Shown: one piece after another, positions 24,157-31,916 of the stretch
How positions within the stretch are numbered: position 1 is the first letter of the stretch
Layout: each line of letters opens with the position of its first letter
From: an uncultured Alphaproteobacteria bacterium
GTDB lineage: Bacteria; Pseudomonadota; Alphaproteobacteria; Rhizobiales; Ancalomicrobiaceae
Direction: 5' to 3'
Assembly (NCBI GenBank): GCA_937892955.1
Contig: CALBKH010000044.1
Coordinates: 18,096 to 82,095 of the forward strand
DNA length: 64,000 bases
The notes under the pieces: model-generated
What the model was told of the DNA's origin: nothing
Seen by the model: the letters and a program-made list of their open reading frames with translations, nothing else
Databases searched by the model: none
Program-made: the position numbers and the translations under genes

Positions 24157-25725
24157 ATGAGCGAGACCAAGGACCTGCTGCTCGCCATCGATCAGGGGAC
24201 GCAGAGCGTCCGCGCCATGATCTTCGATCTCGAGGGCGAACTCGTCGCCAAATCGCAGGTCCACATCACCCCCTATTATTCCCGGGCGCCGGGATGGGCC
24301 GAGCAGGACTGCGAGTACTACTGGGCCAATCTCTGCCACGCCACCAACGAGCTGTGGCGTGCCCATCCCGACCTGAAGGCGCGCGTCGCCGCCATGGCGG
24401 TGACCACCCAGCGCGCCGTGGTGGTGGTGCTCGACGAGGCCGGCGAACCCTTGCGCCCCGCCATCGGCTGGCTCGACCAACGCCGGACCAAGCGCTACCC
24501 GCCGCTCCCTCTGTGGCTCGAGGCCGGGCTCCGGCTCGCCGGCCAGCGCCGCACCGTCCACTTCTTCCAGTCCAAGGCCGAATGCAACTGGCTCGCCGCC
24601 GACGAGCCGGAGACCTGGCGCGCCACCCGGCGTTTCCTCTTCCTCTCCGGCTGGTTCAACCTGAAACTGACCGGCCGCCTCTGCGACGCCGTCGGCTCCC
24701 AGGTCGGCTACGTCCCCTTCGACGCCAAGCGCCAGCAATGGGCACGCGCCATCGACTTCAAATGGAAGCTCTTCGCGGTTCGCCGCGACATGCTCCCCGA
24801 GCTCGTCCCCTGTGGTCAGTCGATGGGCCAGATCACCGCCCGTGCCGCCCAGGAGACCGGCATCCCCGAGGGTCTGCCGGTCTATGCCGCCGGCGCCGAC
24901 AAGGCCTGCGAGGTGCTCGCCGCCGGCGCCTGGACGCCGGAGACGGCTGTGCTCAGCTACGGCACCACGGCGACGATCAACACTTCGAGCGGCCGTTACG
25001 TCGAGCCGATCCCCTTCATCCCGCCCTTCCCCGCCGCCGCCCCCGGCCGTTACGACGCGGAGATCATGGTCCAGCGCGGCTATTGGATGGTGAACTGGTT
25101 CAAGGAACAGTTCGCCGCCCGCGAGGTGATCGAGGCCGAACGCCAAGGCGTGCCGCCCGAGGTGCTGTTCGAGCGCATGTTGGAGAAGACCCCGGCCGGC
25201 AACATGGGGCTGATGCTGCAACCCTTCTGGAACCCCGGCGTCAAGGTGCCGGGCCCCGAGGCCAAGGGGGCGATGATCGGCTTCGGCGACGTCCACGAGC
25301 GCTCGCACATGTACCGCGCCATCGTCGAGGGCATCGCCTATGCCCTGCGCGAGGCGGCCGAGCGGCTGGAGAAGCGCAACGGTGTCAGGATCGAGCGGCT
25401 GCGCGTCGCCGGCGGCGGCTCGCAGTCCGACGCGGTCATGCAGATCACCGCCGACGTCTTCGGCCGGCCGGCGGAGCGGCCGCACACCTGGGAGACCTCC
25501 GGCCTCGGCGCCGCGATGAACGCCGCCATCGGCGCCGGCTTCTACCCCGACCACGCCACCGCGCAGAAGCGCATGAGCCGCCCCGGCCGCCTGTTCGAGC
25601 CGAAGCTCGAGAACGCTCGGCTCTACGAGCGGCTGTACCGAGAGGTCTACGTCGAGATGTACCCGCGTCTCGCCCGCCTCTACCGCGCCATCCGCCACAT
25701 CACCGACTATCCGCGGCTCGACTGA
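24157..25725 (+). CDS. FGGY-family carbohydrate kinase
   Basis: The kinase (522 aa) phosphorylates a sugar or polyol. Motifs are LLAIDQGTQSVRAMIFD (phosphate-1, residues 7-23), the substrate-site Trp/Gln/Arg region AIGWLDQRR (about 109), AAGADKACEVLAAGA (about 250, adenosine and metal site), and RLRVAGGGSQSD (about 416). It is close in length to glycerol kinase but lacks the glycerol-type WNLTGG and GTRxxD motifs, so it is probably not glpK proper. The ATG at 24157 is chosen because it opens the family's N-terminus; the reading frame upstream is repeat and intergenic sequence. It is the third gene of the operon with the FAD oxidase and GlpD. Confidence 0.88.
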   Translation: MSETKDLLLAIDQGTQSVRAMIFDLEGELVAKSQVHITPYYSRAPGWAEQDCEYYWANLCHATNELWRAHPDLKARVAAMAVTTQRAVVVVLDEAGEPLRPAIGWLDQRRTKRYPPLPLWLEAGLRLAGQRRTVHFFQSKAECNWLAADEPETWRATRRFLFLSGWFNLKLTGRLCDAVGSQVGYVPFDAKRQQWARAIDFKWKLFAVRRDMLPELVPCGQSMGQITARAAQETGIPEGLPVYAAGADKACEVLAAGAWTPETAVLSYGTTATINTSSGRYVEPIPFIPPFPAAAPGRYDAEIMVQRGYWMVNWFKEQFAAREVIEAERQGVPPEVLFERMLEKTPAGNMGLMLQPFWNPGVKVPGPEAKGAMIGFGDVHERSHMYRAIVEGIAYALREAAERLEKRNGVRIERLRVAGGGSQSDAVMQITADVFGRPAERPHTWETSGLGAAMNAAIGAGFYPDHATAQKRMSRPGRLFEPKLENARLYERLYREVYVEMYPRLARLYRAIRHITDYPRLD

Positions 25726-25753
25726 GCCCACCGGCGTCGCGCGGCGCGCCGGA

Positions 25754-26113
25754 TCAGCGGGCGCTCTTGTCCGTGGCGGACCCACCGTTCTCGGCGGTGT
25801 CGATGCGCATCAATGTGTCGAGATCCTTGCGGCGGGCCTCCACCAGGGCGGCGGCGAGCCGCCGCAGTTCCGGATTGTGGCCGCGCAGGCGCTCGGCCTC
25901 GGCCAGAACCATCGTGTCCTTGTAACGCGTGATCAGCGCCTCGACGAACAGCCGATCGAGGTCCCGGCCGTTTCGGCCCTGCACCGAGACCGTTTCCTCG
26001 TCGCCGTCGGAGGACCGCAGTGTGCTGGTGAAATGATAGACTTCCAGAAGCGCCGCCGATCCGATGATCGCGGCGATGACGATGTTCTTCGTCTGCATCG
26101 TGCCGATCCGCAT
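25754..26113 (-). CDS. small membrane-anchored protein, DUF305-like
   Basis: This 119-residue protein has an N-terminal hydrophobic helix (IVIAAIIGSAALLEVYHF) and a helical domain whose sequence (RLFVEALITRYKDTMVLAEAERLRG and NPELRRLAAALVEARRKDLDTLMRI) matches the DUF305 pattern of two long helices. The histidines and methionines that usually bind metal in DUF305 are replaced. It is thus a DUF305-like shell without the metal site. The ATG at 26113 follows GGCGAG; another at 26098 is possible. Function unknown. Confidence 0.65.
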   Translation of the reverse strand: MRIGTMQTKNIVIAAIIGSAALLEVYHFTSTLRSSDGDEETVSVQGRNGRDLDRLFVEALITRYKDTMVLAEAERLRGHNPELRRLAAALVEARRKDLDTLMRIDTAENGGSATDKSAR

Positions 26114-26213
26114 CTCGCCCGGCCGTTCGAAGCGGTCGGGTCACGTTTCCCCATGTTTCTCCGCAACATGCCTCGGGACCGGCGCGACGGCAACGGGGTC
26201 GTGACGATCGCGG

Positions 26214-28490
26214 TCAGAAGAACGCCTGCGCCGGGATGCGTTCGCGTTTGCGGATGTCGGAGGCGTCGATCAGCATCTGGGCCGCCCAGCGGTGGACGTT
26301 GCGCTGGCGTACGATGTCGCGCATCAGCACCAGCCGGTCGCGCTGCTCGCTCTCCGGCATGGTCAGCGCGGTGGCGAGCGCGTCGGCCATGGCACGGGTG
26401 TCGTAGGGGTTGACGATCAACGCCTCCGAGAGCTCCCGCGACGCCCCGGCGAAGCTCGACAGCACCAACACCCCCTGCTCGTCGTCGCGCGCCGCGACGA
26501 ATTCCTTGGCGACCAGATTCATGCCGTCGTGCAGGCTCGACACGACGCAGACGTCGGCGGCGCGGAACAGTTCGTAGACCTCGCGTTGATCGTGGTGACG
26601 GATGACCAGCCGGATCGGCTGCCAGCCGTCGTCGCCGTGACGGGCGTTGATCTCCTTGGCCAGCCGCAACGCGTCCTCCTGCAGGGCGCCGTAGGTGCCC
26701 AGCGTCGATCGCGTCGGCGCCGCCGCCTGGACGAAGACGAAGCGGCCCTTCCACTGCGGTTGGCGGGTGAGAAGTTCGTCGACCGCCGCCATGCGGTCGA
26801 GAATGCCCTTGGTGTAGTCGAACCGCTCGATGCCGACGGCGAGTTTCGCCGTGTCGGCGAGCCCGAGCCGCGCCCGCACCGCCCGACGGCACTCTTCGAC
26901 CGGCGCCTGCGCGGCGAGCGCCGCCGGCGGCCATTCGATCGAGATCGGATAGGGCCGGACCAGGGTGTCGCGGCGCCCGAAGGTGACCGAATCGTGCTCG
27001 CGATCGATCCGGCTCTCGACGAAGCGGTCGACCGCCTCGAAGAAGTTGTTGCAGTGCTGGCGGGTGTGGAAGCCGAGGATCGACGAACCCAGCAGCCCGT
27101 CGATGATCTCCGCCCGCCACGGGCAGATGCCGAAGGTCTCGGCGTTCGGCCACGGGATGTGCCAGAAGGTGATGATCGTCGCCTTCGGCAGGCGCTCGCG
27201 GATCATCCGCGGCAACAGCGCGAAATGGTAGTCCTGGACGAGGACGATCGGAGCCTCCGAGGTCGCCTCCGCCACCACCGTGTCGGCGAAACGGGCGTTG
27301 ACCAGCCGATAGCGATCCCAATCGGTTTCGCGGAAGGTCGGCCGGACGAAGGCGATGTGGCACAGCGGCCAGAGCCCTTCGTTGGCGAAGCCGTAGTAGT
27401 AGCCCTCGACCTCGTCGTCGGCGAGCCAGACGCGGCGCAGCGTGTAGTCGGGATGCGCGGGCGGCACGCGGATGCGGTCGTTCGCATCGACCGTCTCGCG
27501 ATCCGCCGAGCCGGAGCCGTGGGCGATCCAGGTGCCGCCGCAGGTCCGCATCACCGGCTCCAGCGCCGAGACGAGACCGCTCGCCGGCAATTGCAGCTCG
27601 ACCGCCCCCGAGGCGTCGTGATTGTGGATGTAGGGCTCGCGGTTGGACACCACCAGCACCTCCGCACCCGGCAGTTCCTCGACCAACAGCCGGCGCAGCG
27701 TTTCCGGCGACCAGTCGACGTGAATGCCCTCGGAGTGCTTCTTCGCCGTCTCCGGCTCCTGGATCGACGCCTGGAAGTCGCGCCCCGGCGGCGAGCCCTT
27801 GCGCCCCGGCCGGACCGTCGCGCCGAGATCGCGCGCGCCCGCCAGCGCCGCCGTCACCGACCGTGTCCATCGCCGCATCGCCACATAGACCACCAGCGCC
27901 GCGGCGAGCCCGAAGCCGAGAACCGCGCTGGCCAGCGCCAGCATAGTGTAGATGCGCGCCGTGGCGGTGCGCTCGTCGACATAGGCGAGATCGTGCAGCA
28001 CCAGCAGATGGCCGCCGATCGATCCCACCTTCATCGGGTAGATGCCGACGTGCACGTGCACGCCGTCGAAGGTGCGCATCACGAAGCCGTCGGTCTTGGG
28101 CAGCGGCACCGCGGTGCAGGTCAGGCTCTTCGGCATCTGCGCGGTGGCGAAGCGCAGGCCGCCGGCCTCGTCGCAGAAGCCGAGAGCGAGGAGACGTTCG
28201 TCGGCCGCCATGCGTTCGAACAGCGGACCGACGTCCTTTTCGTCGATCGAGCGGCTCACCACCTGTTCGTGGATCGATCGGTTGACGAAGCGCGACCGCA
28301 GTTCGACGTCCTGGCGCGACCAGTTCTCCACCAGGAGTGCGGCGAGCGGCGCCAGCGCCAGCACCAACACCAGACAGGTGACGAGCAGGACCAGCCCGTA
28401 CCGGACGACCCGGTTCTCGAACAAGCGGCCGACCCGGGCCGCAACGCCCGTCGGCCCCATTCCTGCGGGACCGATGGGCGCGGGGTTCAT
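26214..28490 (-). CDS. otsA: trehalose-6-phosphate synthase (GT20) fused to an N-terminal membrane sensor-like module
   Basis: The protein (758 aa) joins UDP-glucose and glucose-6-phosphate into trehalose-6-phosphate. The N-terminus is unusual: a membrane helix (31-54), a ~120-residue extracytoplasmic segment (55-180), and a second helix (181-204), like a sensor's input part. The GT20 domain begins near 277 and keeps VVSNREPY, the YYYGFANEGLWPL region, QDYHF, FWHIPWPNAETF, ERFDYTKGI (donor-binding Arg and Lys) and SLHDGMNLVAKEF, so it should be active. It starts by ATGA overlap with the GH15 gene. The operon is small membrane protein - otsB - GH15 - otsA. The membrane part may tie the enzyme to an external stress signal. 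Confidence 0.92.
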   Translation of the reverse strand: MNPAPIGPAGMGPTGVAARVGRLFENRVVRYGLVLLVTCLVLVLALAPLAALLVENWSRQDVELRSRFVNRSIHEQVVSRSIDEKDVGPLFERMAADERLLALGFCDEAGGLRFATAQMPKSLTCTAVPLPKTDGFVMRTFDGVHVHVGIYPMKVGSIGGHLLVLHDLAYVDERTATARIYTMLALASAVLGFGLAAALVVYVAMRRWTRSVTAALAGARDLGATVRPGRKGSPPGRDFQASIQEPETAKKHSEGIHVDWSPETLRRLLVEELPGAEVLVVSNREPYIHNHDASGAVELQLPASGLVSALEPVMRTCGGTWIAHGSGSADRETVDANDRIRVPPAHPDYTLRRVWLADDEVEGYYYGFANEGLWPLCHIAFVRPTFRETDWDRYRLVNARFADTVVAEATSEAPIVLVQDYHFALLPRMIRERLPKATIITFWHIPWPNAETFGICPWRAEIIDGLLGSSILGFHTRQHCNNFFEAVDRFVESRIDREHDSVTFGRRDTLVRPYPISIEWPPAALAAQAPVEECRRAVRARLGLADTAKLAVGIERFDYTKGILDRMAAVDELLTRQPQWKGRFVFVQAAAPTRSTLGTYGALQEDALRLAKEINARHGDDGWQPIRLVIRHHDQREVYELFRAADVCVVSSLHDGMNLVAKEFVAARDDEQGVLVLSSFAGASRELSEALIVNPYDTRAMADALATALTMPESEQRDRLVLMRDIVRQRNVHRWAAQMLIDASDIRKRERIPAQAFF

Positions 28491-30274
28491 CGGGCGCTTT
28501 CCCAACCGCGCGACAGGCGCATCGCCGCGACGATGAGGCCCGCCATCGAATAGGTCTGCGGGAAGTTGCCCCACAGTTCGCCGGTCTTCCAATCGACGTC
28601 CTCGGAGAGGATGCCGACGTGATTGCGGTGGGAGAGCAGGCCCTCGAACAGCGCCCGCGCGTCCTCCCGCCGCCCGATCGCCGCCAGCGCGTCGATGTAC
28701 CAGAAGGTGCAGATGGTGAAGGCGACCGTCGGCACGCCGAAATCGTCTGCCTCGTCGTAGCGGCGGACGTGACCGTTCTGGCGCAGCGTCGCGCCGATCT
28801 TCTCGACCGTCGCCACGAAGCGCGGATCGTTCGCCTCGACGATGCCGAGCTCGTGCATCAGCAACACGCTGGCGTCGACCTCCTCGCCGTCGAGGCTGCC
28901 GGCGAACCAGCCGCCGACGTTCCAGGCCCGTTCGAGGATCGTGTCGCGCAGCCCGTCGGCGGCGTCGCGCCAGTGACGCGCGTTGGAGGCGAGATCGAGC
29001 TTCTCGGCGATCCGTGCCAGTCGATCGCACGCCACCCAGCACATCGTCGCCGAATGGGTGTGGATGCGGGCGCGACCGCGATATTCCCAGATGCCGGCAT
29101 CGGGCGTGAGCGCATGGCGCAGGGCGCACAGGCCCAGCGGTTCGAGCATGTTGAACAGCGACGCGTCGCCCTTGTTGGGCAGACGCTCGTCGAAGAACAT
29201 CTGCCAGGCGGCGAGGATGACGCTGCCGTAGACGTCGTGCTGCACCTGATCGCGCGCCGCGTTGCCGATCCGGACCGGCCCCTGGCCGCGATAGCCGGCG
29301 AGCCAGTTCGCCGTCTCCTCCGTCACCTCCCGTTCCGGGACGACGGCGTAGAGCGGCTTCAGCGTCGGCCCCTGTTCGAGCGCGATGACGTTGGTGACGT
29401 ATTCGATGAACCGTTCCATCGTCGCCGTCGCGCCGACCCGGTTCAGCGCGTGGACGGTGAAATAGGCGTCGCGGATCCAGCAGAAGCGATAGTCCCAGTT
29501 GCGCTCGCCCTCGGGCGATTCCGGGATCGAGGTGGTGAGCGCCGCGACGATGGCGCCGGTGTCCTCGAAACTGCACAACTGCAACGTGATCGCCGAGCGG
29601 ATCACCGCCTCCTGCCACTCGTAGGGCACGTTCAGCGACCGCGACCAGTCGAGCCACCAACCGGCGGTCTTCTCGAGGAAGTCGCGCCCGACCCGCGAGG
29701 CGGAATCGTTCAGCGTCTCGTCCGGGTGGATGATGAAGGCGAGCGGCTTGGTCAGGACGAAGGCGCTCTCGGTGAGCACGTGGTTGATCGACGCGTCGGT
29801 GGTCAGCCGGATGGCGCCGCCCTCCCAGGCCCAGCGCACGTGGTTCGATCCGGTGACGACGGTGGGATGCGCCGATCCGTCGCCGCCGCGCGGCCGCATC
29901 CTGACGCGAATGCGCGGCAGACCGGCGATCGGCTCGACCAGCCGCACGATCATCAACGGTCGATAGACCCGGCCGAACTGACGGAACCGCGGCACGAAAT
30001 CGGTGACCGCGAAGGAGGCGCCGCGGTCGTCGGTGTGAACGGTCCTGACGATCGCGGTGTTGCGCACGTAGGCCTGTTCGGCCGTACCGTCGTGATCGAA
30101 ATCGATCGAGAAGAAGCCGCTCTCCGGATCGTCGCCGTCGACCAGCGCGCTGAACACCGGATCGGCGTCGAGACGGGGCCAACAGGCCCACACCAGACGC
30201 CCGCCCCGGTCGACGAGCGCGGCGATGTTGGAATTGCCGATCACGGCGAGATCGAGCGAAACGGGAGAGGTCAT
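28487..30274 (-). CDS. GH15-family glycoside hydrolase (glucoamylase or trehalase type)
   Basis: The protein (595 aa) is of the bacterial GH15 type with an N-terminal beta domain (about 1-250) and a catalytic (alpha/alpha)6 barrel. Marks are ERNWDYRFCWIRDA (about 278-291, catalytic-site tryptophans and arginine), GPVRIGNAARDQVQHDVYGSVILA (about 350), and EDVDWKTGELWGNFPQTYS (about 555-575, general base region). In mycobacteria enzymes of this type are trehalases. Placed between otsB and otsA with ATGA overlaps at both ends, it probably acts on trehalose or a related glucoside, but maltose or starch cannot be excluded. The ATG at 30274 is chosen by the overlap. Confidence 0.9.
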   Translation of the reverse strand: MTSPVSLDLAVIGNSNIAALVDRGGRLVWACWPRLDADPVFSALVDGDDPESGFFSIDFDHDGTAEQAYVRNTAIVRTVHTDDRGASFAVTDFVPRFRQFGRVYRPLMIVRLVEPIAGLPRIRVRMRPRGGDGSAHPTVVTGSNHVRWAWEGGAIRLTTDASINHVLTESAFVLTKPLAFIIHPDETLNDSASRVGRDFLEKTAGWWLDWSRSLNVPYEWQEAVIRSAITLQLCSFEDTGAIVAALTTSIPESPEGERNWDYRFCWIRDAYFTVHALNRVGATATMERFIEYVTNVIALEQGPTLKPLYAVVPEREVTEETANWLAGYRGQGPVRIGNAARDQVQHDVYGSVILAAWQMFFDERLPNKGDASLFNMLEPLGLCALRHALTPDAGIWEYRGRARIHTHSATMCWVACDRLARIAEKLDLASNARHWRDAADGLRDTILERAWNVGGWFAGSLDGEEVDASVLLMHELGIVEANDPRFVATVEKIGATLRQNGHVRRYDEADDFGVPTVAFTICTFWYIDALAAIGRREDARALFEGLLSHRNHVGILSEDVDWKTGELWGNFPQTYSMAGLIVAAMRLSRGWESAR

Positions 30275-31059
30275 CGGGAAATCCTGGAAAGAAGAACCGA
30301 GAGCCATTCACGGACCCGACGTGGCGAGTCGAAATCGGCGACCGCCGCGGCGAAGGTCTCGCCGCGCACACGGTAGCCCACCCCTCCGAGCCGTTCGGCG
30401 GCGGCGAAGGCGCTCTCGTCGGAAACGTCGTCACCGATCATGATCGGTATACGACCGCGATAGGCCGGCAATGCGGCGAGATGGCCCAGCGCCGCCCCCT
30501 TCGAGATGTCTCTCGGGCAGACTTCGAAGACCTTGCGACCGTGCGAGATCTCCAGATGGTCGGGACCGCCTTCGAGGATGCGGGCGAGTTCGGCCTCGAC
30601 CCGGTCGGCCGCTTGCGGCACGGCGCGCCAGTGCACGGTCAGCGTCGCCCCCTTCGGCTCGACCAGCACGCCCGGTACGAGCCTTTCGAGGATCCGGATC
30701 GCTTCGACCAGATCCGCTTCGATCGGCTCCGTCGTCGGCCTCACGATGTCGCCCCGGCCGGTCCGGTATTCGCCGCCGTGCACCCCCGCCACGACGAAGA
30801 CCGCCGGCGCGAGGAAACGATCGATGTCGACGATCCGCCGCCCGGTGACGATGGCGAGCGCCCCGCCGAGGGCACTCTCCAGCCGAACCAGGAGATCGGG
30901 GAGGCCGCGGGGGACGACGATCGCATCGGGCGTCGCGGCGAGATCGACGAGGGTTCCGTCGAAGTCGAGGAACAATGCCGGACGGCCGATGTCCGCGAGG
31001 TGCGCGAGCGGACGTCGGCCCATCGGGCTCGAGACGGGATCCTCCACCGACGAGGTCAC
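30271..31059 (-). CDS. otsB: trehalose-6-phosphate phosphatase
   Basis: OtsB dephosphorylates trehalose-6-phosphate to trehalose. This 262-residue HAD enzyme has LFLDFDGTLVDLA (catalytic Asp pair, about 29-41), GGALAIVTGRR (Ser/Thr motif), HWRAVPQA, VFEVCPRDISKGAAL (Lys), and IMIGDDVSDESAF (metal-binding, about 213-225). It starts with GTG overlapping the stop codon of the small membrane-protein gene (GTGA), so it is translated by coupling. It ends in ATGA overlap with GH15. All catalytic residues are present. Confidence 0.95.
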   Translation of the reverse strand: MTSSVEDPVSSPMGRRPLAHLADIGRPALFLDFDGTLVDLAATPDAIVVPRGLPDLLVRLESALGGALAIVTGRRIVDIDRFLAPAVFVVAGVHGGEYRTGRGDIVRPTTEPIEADLVEAIRILERLVPGVLVEPKGATLTVHWRAVPQAADRVEAELARILEGGPDHLEISHGRKVFEVCPRDISKGAALGHLAALPAYRGRIPIMIGDDVSDESAFAAAERLGGVGYRVRGETFAAAVADFDSPRRVREWLSVLLSRISR

Positions 31060-31190
31060 AGGAAGGTCGCCAGCACGACGACGGCGAGGGCGCCGAACAA
31101 CGCGACGACGTAGGACGCCGGCAGGGGCGCGGTGTCGTCGTCGTCGAAAGAGGTGTCGTCCGGGGTGCCTCGGCGGTTCTGTCCACTCAT
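31056..31190 (-). CDS. 44-residue tail-anchored-type membrane protein, first gene of the trehalose operon
   Basis: The short frame has a soluble acidic N-terminus (DDTSFDDDDTAP) and a single C-terminal hydrophobic helix (YVVALFGALAVVVLATFL). It is preceded by a good ribosome site, AAGGAG, 7 bases before ATG, and its stop overlaps the GTG start of otsB. These make it a real gene despite its length. It could tether or regulate trehalose enzymes at the membrane, in line with the membrane-anchored OtsA in the same operon. No homologue is recognised. Confidence 0.72.
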   Translation of the reverse strand: MSGQNRRGTPDDTSFDDDDTAPLPASYVVALFGALAVVVLATFL

Positions 31191-31406
31191 GACTCGACTC
31201 CTTGTCCTGTCGGCGGTGGGACGGACACCTGTCGTCACCGCGTTCCGGTTCGTCATGGTCGCCGCCATCCCCGAACCGGAAACGTCCCCTCGTGTTCGCT
31301 TCGGACGCTCGGCGACCCTCGGATCGGCGTCGCGCCCTTCGAAAGAAAAACGGTCACCGCACCCGGCGGCGACCGCAGGCTTCGATGGATTCGGAGAGCG
31401 CCTCCC

Positions 31407-31655
31407 TCAGAGCGCGACGCGACGACGTGTCGTGCCGAGCCGCTCTTCGAAGGCGACGAAGAATTCGCAGTCGGCCAGTGTGTCGCCGGAGAATTCGCCG
31501 CGCACCCTCTCGACGGCCTCGCGGATCAGATCGTCGGACAGACGGTCCGCGCGATAGAAACTCAGCCGGGTGGCCCCGTCCTCGGCATCGACCGAGATCC
31601 GGGTATCGGCACCGACATGGGAGTTCAGCAGGGTGATGAGCTCCTCGTGTACCAT
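31407..31655 (-). CDS. small hypothetical protein, 82 aa
   Basis: The start at 31655 has a strong AGAGGAGA site. The protein is acidic, with a pattern of short strands and helices (MVHEELITLLNSHVG, TRISVDAEDGATRLSFYRA, DLIREAVERVRGEFSG, DCEFFVAFEERLG). I do not recognise a family. It lies between the trehalose operon and the OtsB-like gene, in the same direction, separated from the latter by a hairpin-rich gap. A link to the stress cluster is likely by position only. Confidence 0.7.
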   Translation of the reverse strand: MVHEELITLLNSHVGADTRISVDAEDGATRLSFYRADRLSDDLIREAVERVRGEFSGDTLADCEFFVAFEERLGTTRRRVAL

Positions 31656-31686
31656 TCTCGGGTCTCCTCTTTCTCTCGATGAAGGT

Positions 31687-31750
31687 ACCCACCCCGACGA
31701 CGATGCGGAGCCGTCGGGGTGGGTCCCACTCGCCGCCGAAAGGCGAGTGG
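31687..31750. repeat. two adjacent hairpins in front of the 82-aa gene
   Basis: ACCCACCCCGACG (31687-31699) is mirrored by CGTCGGGGTGGGT (31712-31724). Directly next is CCACTCGCC (31726-31734) mirrored by GGCGAGTGG (31742-31750). Both are perfect stems of 13 and 9 bp. They lie in the leader or promoter region of the minus-strand 82-aa gene, about 35 bases upstream of its start. They may act as terminators for the OtsB-like transcript or as a leader structure. Confidence 0.6.
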
Positions 31751-31845
31751 ACTCGGCTCCTGGTACCGATTTCCTGGCCGCCCACACGGATGAACGGACG
31801 GATCACGGATACCGTCAGGGGACCTCGGAGCCGAGATCTCGTACC

Positions 31846-31905
31846 CCTCCGGCCACGGCGGCGCGGCCGGAGGATCGATTCGGTCGGTCGCCCGGAGCGA
31901 CCGAA
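31846..31905. terminator. hairpins after the OtsB-like gene
   Basis: CCTCCGGCC (31846-31854) pairs with GGCCGGAGG (31865-31873), and TTCGGTCG (31879-31886) with CGACCGAA (31898-31905). The second stem begins 12 bases past the stop codon of the OtsB-like gene (minus strand), so it is a likely terminator. No clear T-run follows. Confidence 0.55.
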
Positions 31906-31916
31906 CGGCTGCCGGG

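Noticed and set aside
21041..24160. Very long plus-strand frame across the FAD oxidase and glpD
   Set aside because: It is an Arg/Pro-rich shadow of the two real genes; GC-rich codon positions keep stops rare.
31191..31340. EcfG-type (GGAAC-N16/17-GTT) promoter upstream of the trehalose operon
   Set aside because: A GGAAC occurs at about 31240 on the minus strand, but no GTT stands at the right distance, so I do not claim general stress control.
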